A stretch of 64,000 nucleotides of DNA from Thiosocius sp942490985 (GCA_942490985.1 CALNYW010000006.1:372001-436000), one strand, 5' to 3'; numbered from the stretch's first letter, positions 35,201 through 43,367 are shown. Made by a program: numbers and translations. Notes: a model not told the origin generated them from the letters alone.

Positions 35201-35350
35201 CTGGTACTGGTCGGCGGCATGGCGATCGGCACCTTGTTTACGTTGTTTGTATTGCCGTCGCTTTACGTGCTGATGGCGAAAGACCGGTCGGCCAAGGCTG
35301 CCGATGCAACACCGGCTGTTACCGCGGTGGCGAGCGATGGCGACCGATAA
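32207..35350 (+). CDS. RND-family efflux permease (AcrB/MexB-like)
   Basis: A 1047-residue proton-driven efflux permease with the twelve-helix, two-pore-domain layout. It starts FTDLFIRRPVLALVVNLLII, carries the proton-relay Asp pair in SVGLVVDDAIVVVENVERH, and repeats the family motif near the end (GLIAKNGILIVEFANKLQ). Sequence type is multidrug/hydrophobe (HAE) rather than metal efflux; the substrate is unknown. It is co-transcribed with the adaptor. It is not part of the photosynthesis gene set and marks its border. Confidence 0.95.
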   Translation: MRSFTDLFIRRPVLALVVNLLIIIAGLSATQSITVRQYPLSENASVQISTVYVGASAELVRGFITTPLERAIGAAEGIDYVESKSLQGISIITARLKLNYDSTKALADISSKVDQVRNDLPVEAQVPAISVQSADSEFAAAYLSFWSEILSPEQITDYLTRVVQPRLSAVNGVQRIEIIGARTYAMRVWLKPARMAALGISPAQVSRALSANNYLAAIGSTKGALVQTYLAANTDINDPEAFRRLVIYQADDTIVRLQDIAKVELGAEDYDTVVRYSGDTAVFAGVFPQPNANVIDVIGGVREELERLKREMPTGLDASIGYDASQYVSDAITEVSVTLVETLLIVVAVIFLFLGSVRSVLVPVLAIPVSLIGGIFLMQVFGFTLNLLTLLAIVLSVGLVVDDAIVVVENVERHLREGRTPREAALLGARELVAPIIAMTMTLVAVYVPIGLQGGLTGALFREFAFTLAGAVAISGVVALTLSPTMAAKLLRSAADEERGLTGWLNHRFDRLREAYGRTLGATLKARPAVYLVWVIVTLCAIPMYSFSPKELAPTEDQSVMFGIINTAANATSDQNSVYAEAAEAVMLDVPEAALTFQLLFPPSVGATLGADGFSGVVVKPWVERDRTVTQIMPEVQAQISKVPGIQVFMTQPSALPGGSNFPVEFVITTTADTEYLLEFAQTLQERAAQSGLFAFPPSIDVKFDQPQARVVFDRDRLADLGLDLSQVGADLAVATGGNFVNRFNMDGRSYKVIPLVQRVDRLTSEQLGDIHIATPDGRMVPLSSVARIEHSVVARSLNRFQQLNAVKLSGVSTRTLDDALSFLEDAAREILPPGYGFDYTGESRQLRTEGNKFLPAFTLAVLMIFMVLAVQFNSFRDPLVILAGSVPLAMFGALIFTVLKMPDPNMAYWTNGWTTTMNIYAEVGLVTLVGLIAKNGILIVEFANKLQEQGVNKLDAVHDAAMIRLRPVLMTSVATIAGHFPLVLVTGAGAAARNSIGLVLVGGMAIGTLFTLFVLPSLYVLMAKDRSAKAADATPAVTAVASDGDR

Positions 35351-35401
35351 GATGTCGGCACGCTGGGCCGCTGCGGCTGATCGGACGCACGGCGAAACCT
35401 G

Positions 35402-36256
35402 ATGCGGGTATTGTGTGTTGGTGTGGCGACGCTGGACATCGTCAACACGGTCCCGACTTATCCGTCGGAAGACAGCGAGGTGCGCGCGACCGAGCAGTCC
35501 CAGCGCTTGGGCGGCAATGCCGCCAACACTGCCGTCGTGCTCGCTCAGCTGGGTGTCGACGTGGCCTGGGCCGGCAGCCTTGCGCCAGATACACCTGTCA
35601 TCGATGCGGCATTCCGCCAGTACGGGGTCGTTACCTCGCCGGCCCTGCGCCATCCCGCAGGAGTTCCACCGACCTCTTACGTCACGTTGAGCGGGGCGAA
35701 CGGGACGCGTTCGATCGTGCATTACCGCGACTTGCCGGAATACAGCGCCGAGGCGTTCATGGCGCTCGATCTCAGCGTGTATGACTGGATCCATTTCGAA
35801 GGGCGTGCCGTCGATCAGTTGGCCGCTATGTTGCGGCGCGTGCGCCAGGCCGGTGGTGTGCCGGTGTCGCTGGAGGTGGAAAAGCCCCGGCCAGGTATCG
35901 AGGCGGTGTTTGACCACGCCGACCTGTTGCTTTTTTCACATGACTACGCGCAGGCGAGGGGCTTTACCGATGCCGAAAGCCTGCTGTGCCAGTTACCGGA
36001 TGGCCTTGTCGCGACCTGCACCTGGGGTTCCCAGGGTGCCTGGGCCATGGCGGCCGACGGGCAGTTGTTGCATGTGCCCGCGCCGCAGCTGCCACAGGTG
36101 GTCGATACGCTCGGCGCGGGTGATGTCTTTAATGCCGCCATGGTGTTCGCCCTCGGCAAAGGGAATCCACTGGCGCAGGCGCTGACAGCAGCCGTCGCCC
36201 TGGCCTCGTCGCAGTGCACACGGCCCGGCCTTGCATTAGCCGCGGTGCAACGGTGA
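35402..36256 (+). CDS. PfkB-family sugar kinase, ketohexokinase-like
   Basis: A 284-residue ribokinase-fold kinase. The PfkB signature 2 VVDTLGAGDVFNAAM holds the catalytic Asp. Several stretches resemble animal ketohexokinase more than ribokinase: LCVGVATLDIV at the start, YPSEDSEVR, GGNAANTAVVLAQLG, DWIHFEGR and VSLEVEKPRPG. It may phosphorylate fructose or another ketose; the substrate cannot be read from sequence. It lies 51 bases after the RND pump gene. Confidence 0.88.
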   Translation: MRVLCVGVATLDIVNTVPTYPSEDSEVRATEQSQRLGGNAANTAVVLAQLGVDVAWAGSLAPDTPVIDAAFRQYGVVTSPALRHPAGVPPTSYVTLSGANGTRSIVHYRDLPEYSAEAFMALDLSVYDWIHFEGRAVDQLAAMLRRVRQAGGVPVSLEVEKPRPGIEAVFDHADLLLFSHDYAQARGFTDAESLLCQLPDGLVATCTWGSQGAWAMAADGQLLHVPAPQLPQVVDTLGAGDVFNAAMVFALGKGNPLAQALTAAVALASSQCTRPGLALAAVQR

Positions 36257-36270
36257 AAGCATTTCCTTAT

Positions 36271-36456
36271 TTGTCCACCTGAAGACGCTCCGCTGTAGTA
36301 TGTCAATAGCACTTAGGGAATGTGGTGATTTGATGATGTGCTTATCTGGCGGTAACTTAGAACTCGACAGGGAAAGCTGAGCGTTAACTGACAAGGATTC
36401 GTCGGGTTCTTAATTCCCGTAAAGCCCCGTTGGCATGGATGCCGACGGGGCTTTGT
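36271..36456 (+). ncRNA. Candidate small RNA with terminator (no ORF)
   Basis: The 413-base gap 36257-36669 has no convincing gene. A weak promoter (TTGTCC at 36271, TGTAGT at 36294) is followed by a region with a 10-bp stem (AGAACTCGAC paired with GTCGGGTTCT, one G-U pair) and then a very strong hairpin at 36421-36454. A transcript of about 150 nt from near 36307 is plausible. It could instead be the 3' UTR of the kinase gene. I recognise no RNA family. Confidence 0.4.
36421..36454 (+). terminator. Strong terminator-type hairpin
   Basis: AAAGCCCCGT-T-GGCAT-GG-ATGCC-G-ACGGGGCTTT: about 16 paired bases with one T/G wobble, ending in CTTTGTC. It would end transcription from the kinase gene or from the candidate small RNA. 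Confidence 0.75.
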
Positions 36457-36512
36457 CATGCCTGAAAAATGTCATCGCCGTGAATGTCCACTGGCGGCAA
36501 AAAGGTTTTTAG

Positions 36513-36530
36513 AAGTATTTGGTAATACTT
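36513..36530. repeat. Inverted repeat upstream of frdC
   Basis: AAGTATT-TGGT-AATACTT, perfect 7-bp arms, 140 bases before the frdC start. A candidate operator for the frd operon; it does not match the FNR consensus. Confidence 0.45.
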
Positions 36531-36669
36531 TGATCTGGGTTGGTGTTCGTGCCCATGCCGTTACGGCAGGATGTCCAGAAACCGGTGCCGCGAGGGTGCC
36601 GTTGCGCTCAATTTTACGGGTCCTGAGGAACCGGCTGGTCGGAGCGTGATCTTCCTGCTGGAGTAGGGC

Positions 36670-37473
36670 ATGAAGTCTGATGATTTGCTGTTGCGCAGTC
36701 CGGCACTGGCGCAATACGGCAACAAGAGTCGTTGGCCGGCAAAGCTGGATATAGCGCAAGGCGTCAGCGGCCTCCTGTTGGCGATCTTCATGTGGGTGCA
36801 CATGCTGTTCGTGTCCTCGATACTGATATCGAAGGATGCGATGTACACGGTGACAAAGGCTTTCGAAGGACTGTATCTGTTCGGCGAGGCGAGACCATGG
36901 CTGGTTTCGCTCGTCGTGGCGGTCGTGCTGCTGCTGTTCGTGCTGCACGCGGCGCTCGCGATGCGCAAGTTTCCGTCGGGTTACCAGCAGTTCAAAACGT
37001 TTATGGCTCACCAGCGCCAGTTGCAGCATGGCGACACAGGCCTGTGGTTCGTTCAGGTGGTGACCGGTTTTGCGCTCCTGTTTCTTGGGTCAGCCCACCT
37101 GGTCTTTATGCTGGCAAACCCCGACCAGATTGGTCCTTACCAGACCGCAGATCGCGTCTGGGGAGGAATGTGGCCGATTTACCTGGTGTTGTTGTTTGCT
37201 GTCGAACTCCATGGCGGTATCGGTCTTTATAGGCTCGCGGTGAAATGGAACTGGTTTCAATCGGAGCGCGGCGACGGCGTTTCACGTACGACGTTGCGGC
37301 GGGTGATGTGGGGAATCATTGTCGGCCTCATTAGCCTTGGGCTGGTGACCCTCGCGGTGGAAATGAATAACGGTTACCAGCATCGCGAGCAGGCCGGCGA
37401 GCGCTATCAACCAGTCGCTGGTGATCGCGTCAAGGGTCACGCAACCGTTCCGCAGGCAAGAGACGCCGGATGA
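36670..37473 (+). CDS. frdC: Fumarate reductase dihaem cytochrome b subunit (Wolinella type)
   Basis: A 267-residue five-helix membrane anchor. It parallels Wolinella succinogenes FrdC closely: haem ligands His44, His93 and His143 sit at the same numbers and the fourth is His181 (His182 there). Glu66, needed for menaquinol oxidation, and Glu179 (E-pathway Glu180) are also kept, as is FMWVHMLFVSSILI. The C-terminal ~25 residues are polar and extra. It should oxidise menaquinol and pass electrons to FrdB. The stop overlaps frdA by 4 nt. Gene order C-A-B is that of epsilonproteobacteria. Confidence 0.95.
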   Translation: MKSDDLLLRSPALAQYGNKSRWPAKLDIAQGVSGLLLAIFMWVHMLFVSSILISKDAMYTVTKAFEGLYLFGEARPWLVSLVVAVVLLLFVLHAALAMRKFPSGYQQFKTFMAHQRQLQHGDTGLWFVQVVTGFALLFLGSAHLVFMLANPDQIGPYQTADRVWGGMWPIYLVLLFAVELHGGIGLYRLAVKWNWFQSERGDGVSRTTLRRVMWGIIVGLISLGLVTLAVEMNNGYQHREQAGERYQPVAGDRVKGHATVPQARDAG

Positions 37474-39470
37474 AACGTATCGTCACAGACGTGTTGGTGG
37501 TGGGCGGTGGGCTTGCGGGCCAACGCACTGCGATCGGCGCGCGGCGCCGCGGTCACGATGTGATTGTGCTCAGCCTGGTGCCGGCCAAACGCTCGCATTC
37601 AGCGGCTGCCCAAGGTGGCATGCAGGCCAGCCTGGCGAATACCGTGATGGGTGCGGGCGACAACGAGGATATCCACTTCGCCGATACGGTTCGCGGCAGT
37701 GATTGGGGCGCTGATCAGGATGTCGTGCGGATGTTTGTCGAGACGGCGCCAAAGGCGGTCCGTGAACTCGCGCATTGGGGTGTGCCGTGGAATCGCGTCA
37801 GCCGCGGCGACCGCGACGTGGTTATCAACGGCCAGCACCAGACGATATGCGAGCGTGACGCAGCGCATGGACTGATCACGGCGCGGGATTTTGGTGGCAC
37901 CAAGAAGTGGCGCACGTCGTTTGTATCCGACGGCACCGGTCATTCGATGCTGTTTGCCGTCAGTAATCGCGCGATCGCCATGCAGATCCCGGTGCACGAA
38001 CGTATCGAGGCGGTGGCGCTGATCCACGATGCGGGTCGGTGCCATGGGGTGATCGCGAGGAATCTGATCACGGGCGAGCTGATCGCTTATGTCGCCAAGG
38101 CCACCGTTATCGCCACCGGCGGCTTCGGTCGTATCTATCAGATCTCCACCAATGCGTTGATCAACGAGGGTATGGGCGCGGCGATTGCGCTGGAGACGGG
38201 CGTCGCGGCGCTGGGCAATATGGAGGCGGTTCAGTTCCACCCAACCGGGATCTTTCCGGCGAGCATCCTGGTCACCGAGGGTTGCCGGGGTGATGGCGGC
38301 CTGTTGCGTGACGCGAACGGTCATCGGTTCATGCCGGACTACGAGCCGGAGAAAAAAGAGCTGGCGTCGCGTGATGTGGTCTCGCGCCGCATCGAAGAAC
38401 ACATCGCCAAGGGCAATGGCGTCACGAATCGTTATGGCGAACACGTTTGGCTCGACATCACCCTGCTGGGTGAAGAGCACATCAACCGACGGTTACGTGA
38501 GGTCAAGGAAATCTGTCGATATTTCCTCGGTATCGATCCAGCGCGAGACTATATTCCCGTGCGCCCGGCGCAGCATTATTCGATGGGTGGGATTCGGACC
38601 GACTATCGCGGTGAGAGTGCCGGCCTTCGCGGGTTGTTCGCCTGTGGCGAGGCGGCGTGCTGGGATCTTCACGGGTTCAACCGGCTAGGTGGTAACTCGG
38701 TGGCCGAGACCGTCGTGGCGGGCATGATCGTCGGTGAGACGGTCGCGGACTATTGCGACGAAATAGCCAACGATCAGTTGCTTTCGACCGGCCTGATTCG
38801 TGATTTCTGGGAACGTGAGAATGCGTCGCTGGATGCATTGATCAATAGCCCTGGGGACGAAGATGCTTCGACATTGGCAAACCAGATGCGCGATGTCATG
38901 ACCGGCAAGGTGGGCATTTTTCGCAGTGGCGAAGAGCTGCGGCAGGCGCTCGATGCATTGCAGGTGCTGGCGGACCGCAGCCAACGGCTGAGGGTGAAGA
39001 CGCGCACCCGTGCGGCAAATCCGGAGTTGGTCGGGGCCTATCGATTGCGACGCATGCTCAAGTTGGCGTTGACGGTTACGCTTGGTGCCCTGCAACGGAC
39101 AGAATCCCGTGGTGCGCACTACCGTACCGATTATCCGCATCGCGATGATGCGCAGTGGCTGAACCGGACGCTGGCGACCTGGCCTCAGACCGACGACCTG
39201 CTACCGACCCTGGCCTATGAACCGCTCGACGTCATGCGCATGGAGATGCCCCCCGGTTGGCGCGGCTACGGTGCCCATGACCACATTCCTCACCCAGATA
39301 CGGCACAGCGTGAGGCCGAGATCAGAGCCTGCCGAAAAAAGTTCGCAGACGGGGCGATGCAAGCTGATGTACTGGAAGAGACGCTGATGCCATTCCGAAC
39401 CAAGTTGCCAGCCGGGCTGCAGGGCCGTAATGCACGATTGGCCGAGAACGAGGAGACCGTCGAGTCATGA
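37470..39470 (+). CDS. frdA: Fumarate reductase flavoprotein subunit
   Basis: A 666-residue FAD subunit. The dinucleotide motif VLVVGGGLAGQRTA is followed by RSHSAAAQGG with the FAD-linking His43, the same number as in Wolinella FrdA. HPTGIFP and RPAQHYSMGGIRTD form the dicarboxylate site. Menaquinol:fumarate reductase lets the cell dump electrons on fumarate, or run succinate oxidation in reverse, under anoxia. It overlaps frdC and frdB by 4 nt on each side. Confidence 0.96.
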   Translation: MKRIVTDVLVVGGGLAGQRTAIGARRRGHDVIVLSLVPAKRSHSAAAQGGMQASLANTVMGAGDNEDIHFADTVRGSDWGADQDVVRMFVETAPKAVRELAHWGVPWNRVSRGDRDVVINGQHQTICERDAAHGLITARDFGGTKKWRTSFVSDGTGHSMLFAVSNRAIAMQIPVHERIEAVALIHDAGRCHGVIARNLITGELIAYVAKATVIATGGFGRIYQISTNALINEGMGAAIALETGVAALGNMEAVQFHPTGIFPASILVTEGCRGDGGLLRDANGHRFMPDYEPEKKELASRDVVSRRIEEHIAKGNGVTNRYGEHVWLDITLLGEEHINRRLREVKEICRYFLGIDPARDYIPVRPAQHYSMGGIRTDYRGESAGLRGLFACGEAACWDLHGFNRLGGNSVAETVVAGMIVGETVADYCDEIANDQLLSTGLIRDFWERENASLDALINSPGDEDASTLANQMRDVMTGKVGIFRSGEELRQALDALQVLADRSQRLRVKTRTRAANPELVGAYRLRRMLKLALTVTLGALQRTESRGAHYRTDYPHRDDAQWLNRTLATWPQTDDLLPTLAYEPLDVMRMEMPPGWRGYGAHDHIPHPDTAQREAEIRACRKKFADGAMQADVLEETLMPFRTKLPAGLQGRNARLAENEETVES

Positions 39471-40213
39471 CGACCAAGCCCTCTGATACGCCGCGCCGCC
39501 TGACCTTCAGCATCCTCCGTCACACACCCGGTGATCCCGCTAGCGTACCGCGGGTCGAGACCTTCGAGATCGATGAAGCCGATGGCATGACCTTGTACCT
39601 CGCGCTGACCGAGATCCGCGAAACCCAGGCACCGTCGCTACAATTTGATTTCGTTTGCCGTGCCGGTATCTGTGGCAGTTGCGCGATGATCATCAATGGG
39701 CGTCCGGGCCTGGCCTGCCGCACCCTGACCAAAGATCTGGGTAGCGAGACCAGCCTGGCGCCTCTGCCGGTGTTCGAGTTGATTGGCGATCTTTCGGTGA
39801 ATACCGGCAAGTGGATGCGGGGGATGAGTGAGCGACTGGAGGCCTGGGTACATCTGAACACCGACGTCGATCTCGGCGCAGCTGAACAGGCGATGGCGCC
39901 GGAAACCGCCGAGGCGATCTATGAGCTGGAGCGCTGCACGGAATGCGGGTGTTGCATAGCGGGCTGTGGGACCGCGCAGATGCGTGGTGATTTCGTCGGT
40001 GCGGCCGGCCTGAACCAGATCGGGCGGTTCAGGCTCGATCCGCGCGACATGCGAACCGATAGTGACTTTTATGATTTGATTGGCGACGACAACGGTGTGT
40101 TCGGCTGTATGTCGTTGTTGGCCTGCCATGATATCTGCCCGAAGGGGCTCTCGCTCCAGACCCAAATCGCCTTTCTGCGGCGAAAAATGGTTGCCGCCCC
40201 GCGCGCTGGCTGA
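39467..40213 (+). CDS. frdB: Fumarate reductase iron-sulfur subunit
   Basis: A 248-residue subunit with three clusters: [2Fe-2S] in CRAGICGSC plus a later Cys (GLACRTL), [4Fe-4S] in CTECGCCIAGC, and [3Fe-4S] in GCMSLLACHDICPK. FVGAAGLNQIGRF and ELIGDLSVNTGKW are near-identical to the Wolinella protein as I recall it. It carries electrons between FrdC haems and the FrdA flavin. It ends one base before the end of a convergent gene. Confidence 0.96.
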   Translation: MTTKPSDTPRRLTFSILRHTPGDPASVPRVETFEIDEADGMTLYLALTEIRETQAPSLQFDFVCRAGICGSCAMIINGRPGLACRTLTKDLGSETSLAPLPVFELIGDLSVNTGKWMRGMSERLEAWVHLNTDVDLGAAEQAMAPETAEAIYELERCTECGCCIAGCGTAQMRGDFVGAAGLNQIGRFRLDPRDMRTDSDFYDLIGDDNGVFGCMSLLACHDICPKGLSLQTQIAFLRRKMVAAPRAG

Positions 40214-40214
40214 G

Positions 40215-42164
40215 TTATGCCTGCAATGGATAGCTGAAGGCAATGCTGCCGAGTGGACGGCTGCCACCCGGCGGCACGAAGTGCATCAGGGTTCCTTGCA
40301 GTTCGGCCGGGAGTGATCCCACCCGCTGAGTCAGTGATCCGGCATCAATCCCCTGGCGTACGAGAAAGAGCAGATAGCTGTGCCATAGTGCGAGTGCATT
40401 CGCGCTGGCGGGTTGGGCAATGCCGGCATCGGTGGCCGCCTGTTCGAGTCGTCGATTTATCTCGGCTACCGGTTGCGGGGGCTGGCCACTATCTAATTGA
40501 TCCAGGACATCAGCGATGAGTGCCCAGTGCATCTCGTTGAAGTCAATGGACCGTCGGTTGGCGCCCTCGATCGAGAGCTGCTGGCGATCTTGGTCGAAAC
40601 ATCCAGCGTGCAGCAAAGGCAGTTCGTAGGGCGATAGGCCATTGAGCAAGAGTGCTGAATAGCCCCGGGTAGCCGCGTCGCAGCGTGCCAGCAGGGCCTG
40701 TACCTCGCTGGTTGCGAGTTCGCGCGGTAACGCGGATAGGGCATCTGTTGCCGGCGACTGCAACGCGGCCACGTCAGAGACGTTGCGGTTCAAGCGTGCT
40801 GGTTCCGGTGAACCGTCGAGTGTTGGATGGTTGGTCGAAGAATGGATGTGCACGTCGAGCGTGGTTGACGGATTGGCGGTCCTGGCAGAGGTGCTGAGGT
40901 AGTCGATCAGCCAGGTAATGAATATCGCCAGCGCAACGGCACTGCCGAGCGCGATGAATAGATCTCGCTGGTAGTCAGGCGAAATCGGTCGATCGGGCAG
41001 TCTCGCCCAATCGACCACCTCGATCGGTGGATATTCTGTCAGGTTGCGAATCTGGATGCGCGCCAAGCGCTCCGCGTTGTCGGCATAGAGTGTCTCTAAT
41101 CGCGATAGGCCGTCTTCAAGCGCTTTGAACTCCTTGAAGCGCTCAGTGAATAGCTGCACCCGACGTTGCTGTTCGGTCAACTGTGTTTCGAGTGATGCAA
41201 CGGCTGCCTCGGCGGTCACCAGGTCCTGGTTGGCCTCGTCGACAACGGTATCACGGGCGATGCGTTGCATCGTCGTGAGGGCCTGTTCCATGTCACGTAT
41301 TTCTTCGGGAAGCATCTTCAGATTGGGGTCCATCTCGATATAGACGTCGGTGAATTTTCCCCTCAGGTCGACAAGGCGTGCCTTCGCCCGTTGCAAGGTC
41401 ACCCGCAGCTTTGCCAAATCGCTCTTTTGGCTATCCGGCACAACCGTCTCGCCGCGTTGTATGGCACTGGCAATAGCCGCCTGCCGTGCCTGGACGTCGA
41501 CCAGCCGCTCGCGCGCCTTGTTCAGCGAGGCGTTGAGCCCTTGCAGCGACGAGAGGGAACGGTTTTCACTGCGCTCCAGGCTGACAATATCGTGCGTCTC
41601 CCGGAATAGTTGGAGCTCGTTCCGCGCCGTCGTGATCTCGAGATCCAATTCGCGCTGCTGTTCTTCGATCTCGTTAATCGTTCGCCCGGATAGCGCTTCG
41701 ACCTCTTCGGCACGAAACACCTCATAGGTCTTGGCCCAGCTGTTGATGAGGCGTTGCAACGCCGCCGGCGCTGGCCCCTCGGCGCGGAGTTCGAGCAGGT
41801 TGGTATCGGGCACCGGCACGATGGACAGCATTGTGCGTAGCTCGTCCGGCGCGGGATAGTTGTCCGTATCGGCCAGGTCGTCCGCTAAGCGCGTCAGCAG
41901 TTCTTCGCCCAACAACAACCGTTCCTGGATCGCGACATGCTCAGCATCTGCCTCGGTGCTACGGGTGTCTACGGCCTTCGGTTTGACCGTCAACACGGAT
42001 GCGGTGGCCCGATAGATCGGATCGCGCGCGAACACGATGGTGAGACCAATCAGCAGCGCGGGAACCAGTATGGCGAAGAAGACCTTCGCTCGCCGCGCGC
42101 CACGACCCGGCGGGACGGGTGCAGCAGAGAAGGATTCCACGCGAGGCGGTGGCAATGTTTGCAT
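40215..42164 (-). CDS. Wzz/GumC-like polysaccharide chain-length protein with C-terminal extension
   Basis: A 649-residue membrane protein. Two membrane helices (about residues 28-46 and 413-433) bracket a long periplasmic, coiled-coil-rich region (about 140-380), the Wzz polysaccharide co-polymerase plan; the second helix is preceded by a proline-rich LPDRPISPDYQRD motif. No Walker-type tyrosine kinase domain follows. Instead there are about 210 extra residues of unknown nature (SPYELPLLHAGCFDQDR, HSYLLFLVRQG). No glycosyltransferase operon is adjacent. Exact role is uncertain. Confidence 0.75.
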   Translation of the reverse strand: MQTLPPPRVESFSAAPVPPGRGARRAKVFFAILVPALLIGLTIVFARDPIYRATASVLTVKPKAVDTRSTEADAEHVAIQERLLLGEELLTRLADDLADTDNYPAPDELRTMLSIVPVPDTNLLELRAEGPAPAALQRLINSWAKTYEVFRAEEVEALSGRTINEIEEQQRELDLEITTARNELQLFRETHDIVSLERSENRSLSSLQGLNASLNKARERLVDVQARQAAIASAIQRGETVVPDSQKSDLAKLRVTLQRAKARLVDLRGKFTDVYIEMDPNLKMLPEEIRDMEQALTTMQRIARDTVVDEANQDLVTAEAAVASLETQLTEQQRRVQLFTERFKEFKALEDGLSRLETLYADNAERLARIQIRNLTEYPPIEVVDWARLPDRPISPDYQRDLFIALGSAVALAIFITWLIDYLSTSARTANPSTTLDVHIHSSTNHPTLDGSPEPARLNRNVSDVAALQSPATDALSALPRELATSEVQALLARCDAATRGYSALLLNGLSPYELPLLHAGCFDQDRQQLSIEGANRRSIDFNEMHWALIADVLDQLDSGQPPQPVAEINRRLEQAATDAGIAQPASANALALWHSYLLFLVRQGIDAGSLTQRVGSLPAELQGTLMHFVPPGGSRPLGSIAFSYPLQA

Positions 42165-42439
42165 GGCGATCTGTCCTTGGCGTCCTTTGCGGTGTGGTTG
42201 GGCTCAGCCCGCGGAGAGTTTACCGTGGCCAGCCGTATTGCTCGGTACCGCGTAGGATCTCGTCGTACGAAAAACTACTATATAATCATTAAGATCAGCT
42301 ACTTAATGCAATTTATTAAAGTATATTATTGATAGCTTGGGGTTCCGTGTTGATCGGCTAGTCGGAGAGTCTTGCCGGACAGCGGTCATCGCCGATCTGA
42401 ATGGTGCAATGACTGAGCACCGAGCCGAAGGTGGTCCGG
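42165..42439. other. Intergenic region with AT-rich island
   Basis: The 66 bases 42269-42334 are strikingly AT-rich against the GC-rich surroundings. They include TATAAT (42281-42286) and an inverted repeat CATTAAG-N8-CTTAATG (42287-42308). This probably holds the promoter and an operator of the Wzz-like gene. No ORF is supported. Confidence 0.5.
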
Positions 42440-42670
42440 CTAGTTGATTCGGCCCTTGCCGGACAGGCTTCGGACAAGCTTCAGACCGAGCAAAACCCAC
42501 GGTATGCCGTGCAACAGCAGGTCGAAAATATCGATCGGTCGCTGCAGTTCCCCGTTGCCAAGCATTTTCAGTTTTTCCCAGATATGCGGCTCTGGTACGA
42601 ACGGTGCGAGGCCGAGCGTCAGGGCAATGGCGAGAAACAGTAGTAAAGGTTGTCGGTCGATCCAGTTCAA
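42440..42670 (-). CDS. Small conserved-type membrane protein
   Basis: A 76-residue protein with two hydrophobic segments (about residues 8-24 and 49-66) around PEPHIWEKLKMLGNGELQRPIDIFDLLLHG. Similar small proteins are widespread, often loosely named RND transporter; no function is established that I know. It follows the arsenosugar genes on the same strand by 24 bases and may belong to their transcript. Confidence 0.7.
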   Translation of the reverse strand: MNWIDRQPLLLFLAIALTLGLAPFVPEPHIWEKLKMLGNGELQRPIDIFDLLLHGIPWVLLGLKLVRSLSGKGRIN

Positions 42671-42694
42671 CGGTAAGCCTCGATTGATTGACGG

Positions 42695-43357
42695 TTACGC
42701 GGAGTCTATCGGCGGTGCCATGTTGCTTGCCCGGGAATTCTCCTGGTTTGCGATGTCAGCCAGTGTCCGATGCTTGGCAAGGTCCTGTGGGAGGTCAAGG
42801 TCGTCGAGTGTTTCAAGTTCCTGCCATACCCAGTTCAATTGACGTAGCCGTTCACGCGTCTGCGCCAGCACCGCATGGCTGCCCCAACGGATAGCCTGGA
42901 ACAACACCGGATCAAAGCGGCGCAGCCCAATGAGCACGTAACCGCCATCGCTCGCCGGTCCGATAACGGCGTCGGCGTGTTGGAGCGCATCGAAAGCCGC
43001 ATCGATGTATTGGCCCGAGTAGGCAGGGCAATCACTGCCGATCAGGACCACGGATCGGGCAGTTTGATTGTGCTGCTCAATGGCCGAGGCCATGCGCGCG
43101 CCCAGGTTGCCGCAGGCTTGGTAGTCAATCGAAAACCCGAGCTGGATCGCGTCGGCGGCTACTGTGCTGGGGGTGGTCTTGAGGTCTAAATAGAGGGTCC
43201 GCGTATCGGCGGTCGCCGCCGCGCCGGCTCGCAGTGCCCGTTGCAACAGCGCGTGATAGACCCGGGTCGCTGCGACGGCGCCAATGGCGGGGATCAGGCG
43301 GGTCTTGACTGCACCTGCGCGGGGCTCTCGACCGAAAACCAGCAACACCCGGCTCAC
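42695..43357 (-). CDS. Arsenosugar-type glycosyltransferase (DUF2064/TIGR04282 family)
   Basis: A 220-residue nucleotide-diphospho-sugar transferase-like protein. KTRLIPAIG, VVLIGSDCPAY and ADAVIGPASDGGYVLIGL (a Gly-Asp-Gly-Gly sugar-nucleotide motif) are typical of the DUF2064 family, which is repeatedly found with arsS. It is third in a minus-strand arsS-GT-GT unit, 10 bases after the next gene. Function in arsenosugar assembly is by genome association. Confidence 0.85.
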   Translation of the reverse strand: MSRVLLVFGREPRAGAVKTRLIPAIGAVAATRVYHALLQRALRAGAAATADTRTLYLDLKTTPSTVAADAIQLGFSIDYQACGNLGARMASAIEQHNQTARSVVLIGSDCPAYSGQYIDAAFDALQHADAVIGPASDGGYVLIGLRRFDPVLFQAIRWGSHAVLAQTRERLRQLNWVWQELETLDDLDLPQDLAKHRTLADIANQENSRASNMAPPIDSA

Positions 43358-43367
43358 TGTCGCTTGC

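Noticed and set aside
34670..35917. 415-residue antisense frame across the RND pump and kinase genes
   Set aside because: Covers two clear genes; composition (Arg, His, Gln-rich) is typical of a shadow frame.
36458..36649. 63-residue frame before frdC
   Set aside because: No ribosome site or family resemblance; it crosses the frd leader and its inverted repeat.
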